Origin: Curtobacterium sp. MCBA15_009
GTDB taxonomy: Bacteria; Actinomycetota; Actinomycetes; Actinomycetales; Microbacteriaceae
Direction: 5' to 3'
DNA length: 64,000 nucleotides
Assembly (NCBI RefSeq): GCF_001864895.1
Contig: NZ_MJGO01000039.1
Coordinates: 287,117-351,116, forward strand
Within the stretch, counting starts at the first letter, position 1; each line of letters starts with the position of its first letter. Shown one piece after another: positions 24,283 through 34,810 of the stretch. The position numbers were made by a program, and so were the translations under genes. Under the pieces are notes generated by a model. It was not told the origin of the DNA, ran no database searches, and saw only the letters and a list, made by a program, of their open reading frames with translations.

Positions 24283-26031
24283 TCAGTCGACCAGCGGGAC
24301 CTCGATCACCACGCGTTCGGCGGGGTCGGTGAGCACGCGCTCCAGGTCGCCCCAGGTCGCTGCCCGGCGGTACTCCCACCCGAGCCCGGTGACGACCCGT
24401 TCGACGTCGACGTGCTGCGGCGTCGACATCATCCGTCGCATGTCGGCGTCCGGCGTGGTCTTCGCGACCTCGAGCCCGCGGAAGATCGCGCCGCCGTGGT
24501 CGTTGCCGACGACGACCTGCACCCGGTGCGTCGGTTCCTCGGTGCCGGTGACGAACGCGCCGAGGTCGTGCAGCAGCGTCAGGTCGCCGAGCAGCACGCG
24601 TGTGGTGCCGACCGACGCCGAGGACCGCTCGAGCGCCGCCGCGATGCCGAGCGCGGTCGAGACGGTCCCGTCGATGCCGGCGAGGCCGCGGTTCGCGTGC
24701 ACCCGGATCTTCTTGCCGAGCACGCGGGCGTCGGCCTCGCGGATGAGCTGCGAGGCGCCGAGGACGAGCCGGTCGTGCGGCCACGTCACCCCCCAGACGG
24801 CCTCGGCGAGCATCACCCGGTCGACCGGTCGGCGACGGAGTGCGACCTCGTCACGGAGGAACTTGTTCCGCTCGGCGCGGTCGGCCGAGCGCTTCGCGTC
24901 GAGGTCCGGGCCGGCGTCGCCGTCTCCGAGCACCCGTCGGCTCGCGCCGACCCACCGGCCGACCCACGCACGGTGCTCCGGCCGGGTGCGGCCCGTCACA
25001 CGGACTTCGGACACGAAGGTGGTCGCGGCGTCCGGACGGGAGGCACGGGCCGGGTCGAACGGGTCGGCCGTGTGTCCGCGGACCACGATCGTCTCCACGT
25101 CGGCGCGCTGCAGGAGTGCCGGGACCTCGCGGCTGAGCGTCGGGTGCCCGAGCACCACGGCGCGGCGCACCGCGCCGCCGAACGCCGCGTCGCGCAACAG
25201 TTCGCGGTAGGTGATGACGAGGTTCCGGCCGAAGCGCGCGCCGCTGGTCACCTCGGCGAGCAGCGGCGCTCCGAGCTCCCACGCGATGCGCTCGGCGTCC
25301 TCGCCGGCGTCGTGCCCGGCGATCACCACGGTGGCCGGCTCGTCGTCGGGCGTGAGGTCCGCGACGGGCAGGCCGGTGTGTGCACGACGGGTGGCGTGTG
25401 CCAGGTCGACCTCGTCGTCGGGGACGCCGTCGACGCCCTCGTCCGGGAGCCCGGCGGAGAGCGGTTCGCGGAAGGCCACGTTGAGCTGCGCCGGACCCGG
25501 CTGGCCGGTGTGTCCGGCGGCGGCCGCCACGGCCTGTCGCGCGAGGGTGCGCAGCGCGGTGCGCGCGGACTCGTCGAGACGGTGCGCGGACGGGGCCTCG
25601 ACGTCGCGGACGAACGGCACGGCCGGGCCGAAGATCCCTGGCTGGACGGTGGTCTGGTTGCTGCCGATCCCCCGGAGCTCGTCGGGGCGGTCGGCGCTGA
25701 GCACGATCATCGGGACGCCCGAGTGGTGCGCCTCGAGCACGGCGGGGTGCAGGTTCGCGACGGCCGTGCCCGACGTCGTCACGACCGCGGCCGGCCGGTT
25801 GCTCTCGACCGCGAGGCCGAGGGCGAAGAACCCTGCGGTGCGCTCGTCGAGCCGCACGTGCACGGAGATGCCGCCGGCACGCTCGAGGGCGACGGCGGCC
25901 AGGGCGAGCGCCTGGGAGCGCGAACCCGGGCTGACGACGACGTCGGTCACGCCGGCGCGGGCGAGTTCCTGCAGCAGCGCCAGCGCGGCGTCGGTCGCCG
26001 GGCTGCCCGACCCGACGGGGCCGTCAGCGAT
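24283..26031 (-). CDS. menD: SEPHCHC synthase (MenD)
   Basis: This thiamine-diphosphate enzyme joins isochorismate and 2-oxoglutarate. Diagnostic parts are VTDVVVSPGSRSQALALA, HVRLDERTAGFFALGLA, TTSGTAVANLHPAV, SADRPDELRGIGSNQTT and the ThDP region LLGDLTLLHDLGAF...VQVVVGNDHGGAIF. The start is unclear. Homologues begin just before SPATDAALALL, but no ATG, GTG or TTG exists there. The nearest usual codon is GTG 26169 (628 aa, overlapping the upstream gene by 146 nt); an ATC at 26029-26031 would give 582 aa and a short overlap with the upstream stop. I give the shorter form as the conserved extent. It lies just after the PLDc_N gene. Confidence 0.9.
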   Translation of the reverse strand: MADGPVGSGSPATDAALALLQELARAGVTDVVVSPGSRSQALALAAVALERAGGISVHVRLDERTAGFFALGLAVESNRPAAVVTTSGTAVANLHPAVLEAHHSGVPMIVLSADRPDELRGIGSNQTTVQPGIFGPAVPFVRDVEAPSAHRLDESARTALRTLARQAVAAAAGHTGQPGPAQLNVAFREPLSAGLPDEGVDGVPDDEVDLAHATRRAHTGLPVADLTPDDEPATVVIAGHDAGEDAERIAWELGAPLLAEVTSGARFGRNLVITYRELLRDAAFGGAVRRAVVLGHPTLSREVPALLQRADVETIVVRGHTADPFDPARASRPDAATTFVSEVRVTGRTRPEHRAWVGRWVGASRRVLGDGDAGPDLDAKRSADRAERNKFLRDEVALRRRPVDRVMLAEAVWGVTWPHDRLVLGASQLIREADARVLGKKIRVHANRGLAGIDGTVSTALGIAAALERSSASVGTTRVLLGDLTLLHDLGAFVTGTEEPTHRVQVVVGNDHGGAIFRGLEVAKTTPDADMRRMMSTPQHVDVERVVTGLGWEYRRAATWGDLERVLTDPAERVVIEVPLVD

Positions 26032-26383
26032 CGGCGCGGCCGTCGTCGTCGCGGTCGTGGAACTGGTCTTCGAGGTCTCGGAGGGTGGCGTCGTCCTGGT
26101 CCTTGTCCGTGAGGGTGGAGCCCGGCGCAGGCGTGCCGCCGAGGAAGTCCGGGTCGTCTTCCGGTCCACGGTACCGGCGCCCGGTGCCGGGGTCGGTCGC
26201 CGGTGCGCGGCCGAGCAGGAACCAGAGCAGTCCGCCGAGCACGGGGAGGACGATCACGAGGAGGATCCAGATGCCGCGCCGCAGGGAGCGGATGCGCTCA
26301 CGGGGCATGGTGGCGCAGTCGATGGCCGCGTACACCGTGAAGGCGACGGCTGCCACGGCGACGATCAACCACAGTCGGACCAT
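26024..26383 (-). CDS. Small membrane protein with PLDc_N-like domain
   Basis: The 119-aa protein has two membrane helices (WLIVAVAAVAFTVYAAIDC and GIWILLVIVLPVLGGLLWFL ending LGR), the PLDc_N module also found in front of cardiolipin synthases. A hydrophilic, acidic tail (ATLRDLEDQFHDRDDDGRADR without the enzyme) follows. Start ATG 26383 lies 7 nt after TAGACT (plus-strand 26391-26396), so it is probably leaderless. Its stop overlaps or abuts menD, so menD is likely translated from this transcript. Function unknown. Confidence 0.8.
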   Translation of the reverse strand: MVRLWLIVAVAAVAFTVYAAIDCATMPRERIRSLRRGIWILLVIVLPVLGGLLWFLLGRAPATDPGTGRRYRGPEDDPDFLGGTPAPGSTLTDKDQDDATLRDLEDQFHDRDDDGRADR

Positions 26384-26447
26384 GCCGGCGAGTCTAGGAG
26401 CCGACCCTGTGATCGTCCTGCCCGCCGACCGTCCGTAGACTTGCCGC

Positions 26448-26783
26448 GTGAAAGCGTGGCTCCTGTACACCCTCGCCCGGCTCGGCATCTTCGCGGCAGC
26501 CCTGGTGCTGCTCCTCGCGCTGACCCCGATGCCGTGGTACTGGGCGACGATCGTCGCCGCGCTCGTCGGGCTGCTCGTCTCCTACATCGCACTGGCGCGG
26601 CTCCGCACGCAGGTCGCGACGAGCCTGGCGAACCGCCGCACCGCGCCGGCCGCCGACGCGGACTCCGACTTCGAGGACGGCGTCGTCGACGCCTCGGCCG
26701 CCGACCAGCGGTTCGCGCCCGAGGTGCGTCCGGTCTCCGACGCCGACCGGCACGCGGCGCGGAAGGACGACGGCGCCCGCTGA
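26448..26783 (+). CDS. DUF4229 family membrane protein
   Basis: The 111-aa protein has two N-terminal membrane helices (LGIFAAALVLLLALTPM and YWATIVAALVGLLVSYIAL) followed by LRTQVATSLANRR and an acidic tail. This matches DUF4229, which sits by menaquinone genes in many actinobacteria. The start is GTG 26448, 6 nt after TAGACT (26436-26441), a leaderless arrangement. It is divergent from the PLDc_N gene and converges on menA. Confidence 0.8.
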   Translation: MKAWLLYTLARLGIFAAALVLLLALTPMPWYWATIVAALVGLLVSYIALARLRTQVATSLANRRTAPAADADSDFEDGVVDASAADQRFAPEVRPVSDADRHAARKDDGAR

Positions 26784-26790
26784 CCCGTCA

Positions 26791-26808
26791 GGCGCGGCCG
26801 GCCGCGCC
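26791..26808. terminator. Short palindrome between the DUF4229 gene and menA
   Basis: An 18-bp perfect palindrome (GGCGCGGCC / GGCCGCGCC) fills the 27-nt gap between two convergent genes. It may act as a bidirectional terminator. Confidence 0.5.
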
Positions 26809-26810
26809 GC

Positions 26811-27806
26811 TCAGGGCTGGACGGCCAGGGTGGTGCCGAGCACGACGCCGAAGACGAGCGACGCGAACGAGGACAGCTGCAGCGCGGTGATGAGCTCTCG
26901 GGGCTTCCGCGAGGTCACCCCGATCACGAGTGCCGGCAGGGCCAGCAGCAGCGAGAAGTACGTGAACCCGCTGCGGAAGTAGAGCAGCACGAACCAGAGC
27001 AGCACCACGTACGGCAGCATCAGGAACAGGCCGTAGAGCACGCGGGCGACCGGTCGGCCGACCACGACCGCGAGCGTGCGCTTGCCGGCCGCGGTGTCCT
27101 CGTCGATGTCGCGGATGTTGTTCACCATGAGCACGGCGCAGGCGAAGGACCCGGCCGCGACCGCGGCCGCCCACCCGCTGACCGTCACCTGCTCGATGAG
27201 GACGAACTGCGTGCCGAGGACGGCGACGAGTCCGAAGAAGACGAACACGAAGACCTCACCGAGGGCGTTGTACCCGTAGGGCTTCTTGCCGCCGGTGTAG
27301 AACCACGCCGCGACGATCGCGGCGGCACCGACGAGCAGCAGCCACCACAACTGGGTGAGGACGACGATGACCAGTCCGGCGACGGCCGCGAGCCCGAAGA
27401 AGGTCAGGGCGACGGTGAGGACCGTCCGCGGCTTCGCCATCCCGGCACCGGTCAGGCGGGCCGGTCCGACGCGGAACTCGTCGGTGCCCCGGACGCCGTC
27501 CGAGTAGTCGTTGCTGTAGTTCACGCCGATCTGCAGGAACAGTGCGACCGCCAGGGCGAGCAGGGCGATGGTGAGGTGCCCGTCCTGCCCGATCCACGAG
27601 CCGAAGTCACCGGGGGTCGTGCTGTCGACGAACGCGACCGCGGTGCCGAGCACCACCGGCACCACGCCGAGCGTCAGGGTGCGGAGGCGGGCACCGCCGA
27701 TCCAGTCGCGAGCCGTCGCACCGCCCTTCGCGCGCTGGGGGGCAGCGGCCTTCGCCGGGTTGCCGGACCGGCCCTTCTTCTGGGTCGCGTTCTTCGTTCG
27801 TGCCAC
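26811..27806 (-). CDS. menA: 1,4-dihydroxy-2-naphthoate polyprenyltransferase
   Basis: This UbiA-family membrane enzyme (331 aa) attaches the prenyl tail to dihydroxynaphthoate. The two Asp-rich motifs are NYSNDYSDGVRGTDE and NNIRDIDEDTAAGKRTLAV, and about eight membrane helices follow. An ATG exists at 27812, but the -10 box TAGGAT (plus-strand 27815-27820) ends only 2 nt before it, so translation more probably begins at GTG 27806 (MARTKN), 8 nt after the box. The N-terminal 35 residues are Lys/Ala-rich. Confidence 0.95.
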   Translation of the reverse strand: MARTKNATQKKGRSGNPAKAAAPQRAKGGATARDWIGGARLRTLTLGVVPVVLGTAVAFVDSTTPGDFGSWIGQDGHLTIALLALAVALFLQIGVNYSNDYSDGVRGTDEFRVGPARLTGAGMAKPRTVLTVALTFFGLAAVAGLVIVVLTQLWWLLLVGAAAIVAAWFYTGGKKPYGYNALGEVFVFVFFGLVAVLGTQFVLIEQVTVSGWAAAVAAGSFACAVLMVNNIRDIDEDTAAGKRTLAVVVGRPVARVLYGLFLMLPYVVLLWFVLLYFRSGFTYFSLLLALPALVIGVTSRKPRELITALQLSSFASLVFGVVLGTTLAVQP

Positions 27807-27849
27807 GACCATCGATCCTATCCGCGACCCGGCGGCGCCGGGCTCGCCG

Positions 27850-28980
27850 TCAGTCGGATGCGAGGGCCTGGACCGCGCGACGGTCGGGCTTGCCGGTCGG
27901 GAGCATCGGCATCCGCTCCACCAGGACGACGGCGGTCGGCCGGGCAGCGCGGCCGAGGGCGGACCCGACGTGCTCGCGCACGGTGTCGAGGTCGAGCGGG
28001 CGCTCCGTCACGACGACCGGGACCTCGCCCCACTCCCCCGACGACCGCCGCGTGACGACCGCGCCGTCCTGCCCGGGCAGGTCCCGCACGAGCCGTTCCA
28101 CCGCGCCGAGCTGGACCTTCTCGCCGCCGGAGATGACGACGTCGTCGAGTCGACCGAGGACCTGGACGCGGCCGTCGTCGAGCGTCGCGGCGTCCCCCGT
28201 CCGGTACCAGCGGGCGTTGTCGCGCTCGACGAAGGCCGCGGCCGTCCGGCGGTCGTCGTCGAGGTACCCCTCGGCCAGCATCGGACCGGACAGCAGCAGC
28301 TCGCCGTCGTCGAGCGCGGTCCGCACGGTGCCGAGCGGCGTGCCGTCGTACACGCAGCCGCCGCTCGTCTCGCTCGCCCCGTACGTGGTCACGACGCGGA
28401 CCCCGACCCCGAGCGCCCGTTCCCGGAGCGCCGCCGGGGTGGCCTGTCCGCCCACGAGCACCGCGTCGAAGCCGGCGAGGGCCGCCGTCGCACGCTCGTC
28501 GTCGAGCACCCGGGCGAGCTGGACGGGCACGAGCGACGTGTACCGGCGCGGGGCGGCCGGCCCCGTGACGAGCCGGTCGGCGGCGTCCGCGAACGCCGCC
28601 GCGTCGAAGTGCCCCGGCGGGACGACCGCGGGTTCCGTCCCGGCGGTGATGGACCGGGTCAGCACGTTGAGGCCGGCGATGTAGTGGGTCGGCAGCGCGA
28701 GCACCCAGCCGCCGGGGCCGCCCAGTGCGGCGTCCGCTGCCGCGGCACCGGCGAGCAGGGCCTCGGACGAGAGCGCCACGCGCTTGCCGGTGCCGGTGGA
28801 CCCGCTCGTCTCGACGACCAGGGCGACCCCCTGTCGGACGTCGGCCGGTGGCGGGGTCGGCAGCGCCGGGGCGTCCGGTGCGACGGGGAGCAGTGCGGGG
28901 CCGCCGGCGAGGGCAGCCTCCAGGCCGCGGAGCACGACCAGCGGATCCGACGTGCCGAGCGCGACCAGCGGACGGGGCAT
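27850..28980 (-). CDS. menE: o-Succinylbenzoate-CoA ligase
   Basis: The 376-aa acyl-CoA synthetase activates o-succinylbenzoate. The P-loop-like VVETSGSTGTGKRVAL, YGASETSGGCVYDG, the YRTGD motif, LGRLDDVVISGGEKVQ and the C-terminal lysine motif LPTGKPDRRAV are all present. It is shorter than other family members, as is usual for actinobacterial MenE. Start ATG 28980 overlaps the menB stop by 1 nt (TGATG). Confidence 0.94.
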   Translation of the reverse strand: MPRPLVALGTSDPLVVLRGLEAALAGGPALLPVAPDAPALPTPPPADVRQGVALVVETSGSTGTGKRVALSSEALLAGAAAADAALGGPGGWVLALPTHYIAGLNVLTRSITAGTEPAVVPPGHFDAAAFADAADRLVTGPAAPRRYTSLVPVQLARVLDDERATAALAGFDAVLVGGQATPAALRERALGVGVRVVTTYGASETSGGCVYDGTPLGTVRTALDDGELLLSGPMLAEGYLDDDRRTAAAFVERDNARWYRTGDAATLDDGRVQVLGRLDDVVISGGEKVQLGAVERLVRDLPGQDGAVVTRRSSGEWGEVPVVVTERPLDLDTVREHVGSALGRAARPTAVVLVERMPMLPTGKPDRRAVQALASD

Positions 28981-29909
28981 CAGTAGTGCCAGGGGAACGC
29001 GGTCCACTCGGGTGCGCGCTTCTCGAGGAAGGAGTCGCGTCCCTCGACGGCCTCGTCGGTGCCGTAGGCCAGGCGGGTCGCCTCGCCGGCGAAGACCTGC
29101 TGGCCGACCATGCCGTCGTCGACCGCGTTGAAGGCGTACTTGAGCATCCGGATCGCCGTCGGCGACTTGCCGAGGATGGTCTCGCCCCAGCGGACGGCCT
29201 CGCGCTCGAGGTCCGCGTGCGGCACGACCTTGTTCACCGCGCCCATCTCGTACGCACGCTGCGCCGAGTACTCCTCGGCGAGGAAGAAGACCTCGCGCGC
29301 GAGCTTCTGACCGATCTGCTTCGCGTAGTACGCGCTGCCGTACCCGCCGTCGAACGAGCCGACGTCGGCGTCGGTCTGCTTGAACCTGCCGTGCTCCGCA
29401 CTCGCGATGGTCAGGTCGCAGATGGCGTGCAGCGAGTGCCCGCCGCCGGCGGCCCAGCCGGGCACGACGGCGATGACGACCTTCGGCATCATCCGGATGA
29501 GGCGCTGCACCTCGAGGATGTGCAGCCGGCCCATCGACGCCTGCGCCGCGGCGGGGTCGACGCCCTCGGGTGGTGCGCCCTCATCGCCGACGTACTGGTA
29601 GCCGCTCCGGCCACGGATGCGCTGGTCGCCGCCGGAGCAGAACGCCCAGCCGCCGTCCTTCGGGCTCGGGCCGTTGCCGGTGAGCAGGACGACGCCGACA
29701 CGGGGGTCCTGACGGGCGTCGTCGAGGGCCCGGTACAGCTCGTCGACCGAGCGCGGGCGGAACGCGTTGCGCACCTCGGGGCGGTCGAACGCGACGCGGA
29801 CGATGCCCTTGGAGACGTGCTTGTGGTACGTGATGTCCGTGAAGTGCTCGGCGATCGGGGCCTCGGCCCAGACGGCGGGATCGAACAGGTCGGAGACGGG
29901 GGCAGCCAT
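28980..29909 (-). CDS. menB: 1,4-dihydroxy-2-naphthoyl-CoA synthase
   Basis: The 309-aa crotonase-family enzyme cyclises o-succinylbenzoyl-CoA. Seen are HVSKGIVRVAFDRPEVRNAF, the oxyanion-hole region GGWAFCSGGDQRIRG, PGWAAGGGHSLH, and the MenB-typical TDADVGSFDGGYGS plus C-terminal EKRAPEW. Start ATG 29909 is 6 nt after TACGTT (plus-strand 29916-29921), suggesting a leaderless mRNA. menE follows with a 1-nt overlap. Confidence 0.96.
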   Translation of the reverse strand: MAAPVSDLFDPAVWAEAPIAEHFTDITYHKHVSKGIVRVAFDRPEVRNAFRPRSVDELYRALDDARQDPRVGVVLLTGNGPSPKDGGWAFCSGGDQRIRGRSGYQYVGDEGAPPEGVDPAAAQASMGRLHILEVQRLIRMMPKVVIAVVPGWAAGGGHSLHAICDLTIASAEHGRFKQTDADVGSFDGGYGSAYYAKQIGQKLAREVFFLAEEYSAQRAYEMGAVNKVVPHADLEREAVRWGETILGKSPTAIRMLKYAFNAVDDGMVGQQVFAGEATRLAYGTDEAVEGRDSFLEKRAPEWTAFPWHY

Positions 29910-29958
29910 GCTCCCAACGTACCGCCGCGGCACGGGCGGGCGTCGCGGTCGGTGCGGG

Positions 29959-30495
29959 TCAGCCGCCCATGTCGGTGAGGACCTCGGGGGCCACGAACAC
30001 CAGGATCACGATGAGGATCACGGGGTTCGCGAAGAACGCCACGACGACCCCGACCGCTCCGTACCACCGGCCGAAGGACCCGACGGCGGCGACGAAGCCG
30101 AGCACGGCGGCGATGAGGGTGAGGAACACGACGACGAAGCAGATGCCGAACGCGAAGTTCGTGTCGCCGCCCATGAAGACCGCGAACGCGCTGGCGTCGA
30201 CCGCTGCCGACACCACCGCGAGGCCGAGGGCGATCTTGCCGACGACCGGGTTGCGGCGACGACGGTCGGCGGTGTGCCGGACGTCGACGGTGTTCTGCTG
30301 GAGCAGGCGCGAGAACTCGTCGGGGTCGCGGCCCGGGGCCTTCGCGGCGGCTCCGCGGGCGCCGGGGTTGCGGGCGACCGACGGGGCGGGCGCTCGCCCG
30401 GTCTCCGGTCGCGACGAGCCGGTCGGTCGCGGGTTCGACGAGCGCGAGTTCGACGAGCGCGGTGTCGACGCACGCTGCTGCGGATCCGGCGCCAC
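29959..30495 (-). CDS. Hypothetical membrane protein
   Basis: The 178-aa protein has a disordered N-terminal half (Ser/Arg/Pro-rich, with EFSRLLQQNTVDV) and a C-terminal half with three hydrophobic stretches (GKIALGLAVVSAAVDASAF, FAFGICFVVVFLTLIAAVLG, AVGVVVAFFANPVILIVILV). I do not recognise the family. GTG 30495 with GAGGGAGG just upstream is preferred; ATG 30549 lies inside a TAGCAT box that is probably the promoter. Divergent from menC. Confidence 0.65.
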   Translation of the reverse strand: MAPDPQQRASTPRSSNSRSSNPRPTGSSRPETGRAPAPSVARNPGARGAAAKAPGRDPDEFSRLLQQNTVDVRHTADRRRRNPVVGKIALGLAVVSAAVDASAFAVFMGGDTNFAFGICFVVVFLTLIAAVLGFVAAVGSFGRWYGAVGVVVAFFANPVILIVILVFVAPEVLTDMGG

Positions 30496-30628
30496 CGAGC
30501 CTCCCTCGTTCCGGTTCGTTCCACCGTCGACCTGGGCCGACCGGTGCATGCTAGTGCCCTGCCCTGGCGGTCGGCTCCGAGGAACCGGCGGGTGGGCTGG
30601 ACGGCGTCCGGACTGGGATGATGGCGAC

Positions 30629-31609
30629 GTGCTCCCCGACCTCGCCGACCTCCTCGCCGATGCGCACGTCGTCGCCCTGCCCATGCGCGTCCGGTTCCGC
30701 GGCATCACCACCCGCGAGGCCCTGGTGCTCCGCGGGCCGGCCGGCTGGACCGAGTTCTCGCCCTTCGTCGAGTACGACGACGCCGAGGCCGCGTCCTGGC
30801 TCCGGGCCGCGATCGACTTCGGCTGGACCGACCACGCCGCCGCCGCCGAGTCGGTGCCGGTGAACGCGACCGTCCCGGCGATCGCCCCCGGTGCCGTCGC
30901 CGACCTGCTCGCGCGCTACCCGGGCTGCACGACCGCGAAGGTCAAGGTCGCCGAACCCGGCACCACGCTCGACGACGACGTCGCCCGGGTCGCCGAGGTC
31001 CGCCGGGTGATGGGTCCCTCGGCCACGGTGCGGGTCGACGCCAACGGGCTCTGGAGCGTCGACCGGGCCACCGCCGCCCTGGAGCGGCTCGCCCCCTACG
31101 ACCTGCAGTACGCCGAGCAGCCGTGCGGCACCGTGCCGGAGCTCGCCGAACTCCGCTCCCGCACCGCCGGGCTCGGCGTCCGGATCGCCGCCGACGAGAG
31201 CGTCCGCCGTGCCTCCGACCCGCTCGCGGTCGCCCGGGCCGGTGCCGCGGACGTGCTCGTGGTCAAGGCGCAACCGCTCGGCGGCATCACCGCTGCCCGC
31301 TCCCTGGTCGCCGAGGCCGGGCTGCCCTGCGTGGTGTCCAGTGCACTCGACACGTCGGTCGGGCTCGGCATGGGGGCGTTCCTCGCGGCCGCCGCGATGT
31401 CGCCGGGCTACGCCGCCGGGCTCGGCACGGCCGCGATGTTCGACACCGACGTCACGACCGAGCCCCTGCTGCCCGTTGACGGCCGGGTGCCGGTGCGCCG
31501 CGCCGCGGTGTCCCGTGACCTGCTCGAGCGGAACGCGGCCTCGCCCGAGCGCACGGCGTGGTGGCAGGCACGGCTCGAGCGCGTGCACGCGGTGCTCGCG
31601 GACGCGTAG
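30629..31609 (+). CDS. menC: o-Succinylbenzoate synthase
   Basis: The 326-aa enolase-superfamily enzyme dehydrates SHCHC to o-succinylbenzoate. The catalytic pieces are TAKVKVAEPG (K-x-K), VRVDANGLWS (metal Asp), YAEQPCGTV (Glu), IAADESVRR (Asp) and VVKAQPLGGI (second Lys). Start GTG 30629 is 6 nt after GATGAT, a weak -10. A very long upstream open frame is a shadow of the divergent membrane gene. Confidence 0.94.
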   Translation: MLPDLADLLADAHVVALPMRVRFRGITTREALVLRGPAGWTEFSPFVEYDDAEAASWLRAAIDFGWTDHAAAAESVPVNATVPAIAPGAVADLLARYPGCTTAKVKVAEPGTTLDDDVARVAEVRRVMGPSATVRVDANGLWSVDRATAALERLAPYDLQYAEQPCGTVPELAELRSRTAGLGVRIAADESVRRASDPLAVARAGAADVLVVKAQPLGGITAARSLVAEAGLPCVVSSALDTSVGLGMGAFLAAAAMSPGYAAGLGTAAMFDTDVTTEPLLPVDGRVPVRRAAVSRDLLERNAASPERTAWWQARLERVHAVLADA

Positions 31610-31653
31610 GCGCGGCAGCCGAGCGGCGGGTGGCCGGGCGGGCGGCCGCGCGG

Positions 31654-31755
31654 GCCGATCGCGCTCGGCCGGGGTCGCACGACGCGCCGCTCGCGTCCGC
31701 CGGGGTCGCACGTCCGGCCGCTCGGCGGCGGACGGAGCGGCAGATCGCGCGGCCT
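31654..31755. repeat. Dispersed intergenic repeat, copy 1
   Basis: A unit of about 100 bp runs from GCCGATCGCG to AGATCGCGCGGCCT and contains GGTCGCACGAC, GCCGCTCGCGTCCGCC and GGTCGCACGTCCGGCCGCTC. The 478-nt gap 31610-32087 holds this pair, a CCGGCCGG-rich spacer and a long terminator hairpin, but no convincing gene. Confidence 0.8.
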
Positions 31756-31830
31756 CGAGGGGCAGCCGGCCGGCCGGCGGGTGGCCGGCGGGTGGCCGGG
31801 CGGCCGGCCGGCGGGTGCCCCGCCGACCGA

Positions 31831-31931
31831 GCCGATCGCGCGCGCCGCGGTCGCACGACACGCCGCTCGCGTCCGCCCAGGTCGCACGTCCGGCCGCTCG
31901 GCGACGCCCGGAGCGGCAGATCGTGCGACCT
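31831..31931. repeat. Dispersed intergenic repeat, copy 2
   Basis: A direct copy of the 31654-31755 unit, about 85-90% identical by eye, starting GCCGATCGCG and ending AGATCGTGCGACCT. Confidence 0.8.
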
Positions 31932-32003
31932 CGGCGCTCCGCCGAGCGACTGCGCGCCAACGGTCCGGACGGGGCCGGCACCTGCGCGGATCGGGCCGGA
32001 CGA

Positions 32004-32047
32004 CGGACGGGAGGCACGGTGCCAGCTGGCACCGTGCCTCCCGTCCG
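32004..32047. terminator. 44-bp perfect palindrome with the GACGGGAGGC core
   Basis: A 22-bp perfect stem starting CGGACGGGAGGCACGGTGCC and mirrored to 32047 lies between the convergent menC and ccsB genes, 41 nt from the ccsB stop. It shares CGGACGGGAGGC with other hairpins in this window. Confidence 0.85.
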
Positions 32048-32087
32048 GTCGTGGTGGCGACCCGGCCCCGTCAGCGGACCCGGCGAC

Positions 32088-33115
32088 TCACAGACCGGAG
32101 TAGCTGTGCAGCCCCTTGAAGAAGACGTTGACCACGGAGAAGTTGAACATGACCGCGGCGAAGCCGATCAGGGCGAGCCACGAGGACCGGGCGCCCCGCC
32201 AGCCGCGGGTCGCGCGGGCGTGGATGTAGCCAGCGTAGATGACCCAGATGATGAAGGTCCAGACCTCCTTCGTGTCCCAGCCCCAGTAACGGCCCCAGGC
32301 GCTCTGCGCCCAGATCGCACCGGCGATGAGCGTGAAGGTCCAGAGCACGAAGCCGACGAGCAGGACGCGGTAGGTCAGGACCTCGAGCCGGTCGGCGTTC
32401 GGCAGCGTCGCCATGAAGCGGAGCTTCTGCTCGGCCGAGCGGCCCTGCCGGTAGGTCTGCACGAGCTGTGCGATCGCGAGGCCCGCGCCGAGGGCGAAGA
32501 ACCCGGTGCCGGCGATGGCGACGAACACGTGGATGACGAGCCAGTAGGACGTCAGCGCCGGCACGAGCGGCCGGACGGGGACGTAGTAGTTCACCGTCGC
32601 GATGCCGAGCAGGATGATCGTCAGCCCGCTGATGAAGACGCCGAGGAACTTCAGGTTCTGCCAGAACTGCACGAGCAGGAAGATCAGCGTGATGAGCGCC
32701 GTGCCCGTCAGCGAGAACTCGAACATGTTGCCCCACGGCACACGGTCGGCCGCGATCCCGCGCAGCACCACCGCTCCGACGTGCAGCACGAGCGCGAGGA
32801 CGGTCATCGCCATCCCGACCCGCTCGAACGTCGTGCCGCGGCCGGACGCACCGCTGCCGTTCGCGGGCGGAGCAGTGACCTGCTCGAGGACGACCGTGCC
32901 GCCGCGGACGGTGGCGACGGTCTTGCCGGACCGGGCGGCCGTGGTGGTCGCCGTGTCGTCGGCACCGTCGGTACCGACCGCCTTCGCAGCGGCCGCGACC
33001 TCGCCCGATCGTTTCGCCATGTCCAGCGCGAACGAGATGAACGCGATGACGTAGACCGACATCGCGGAGTACGTCAGCACGACCGAGTAGGTCGCCAGGT
33101 TCGTGGTCAAGTCGC

Positions 33116-33119
<4 letters not shown>
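32088..33119 (-). CDS. ccsB: Cytochrome c biogenesis protein CcsB/ResC
   Basis: The 343-aa membrane protein is the haem-handling half of the System II cytochrome c synthase. The tryptophan-rich haem loop appears as WGRYWGWDTKEVWTFIIW, and conserved His residues lie in HVFVAIAGTG and YIHARAT. About eight membrane helices are visible. Start GTG 33119 overlaps the resB stop by 3 nt within GTGA. It is the last gene of the five-gene operon. Confidence 0.95.

Positions 33120-34793
<1,674 letters not shown>

Positions 34794-34810
<17 letters not shown>

Noticed and set aside
31408..31887. Arg/Ala-rich open frames in the menC-ccsB gap
   Set aside because: They follow the dispersed repeat and the CCGGCCGG-rich spacer on both strands and have no start signals.
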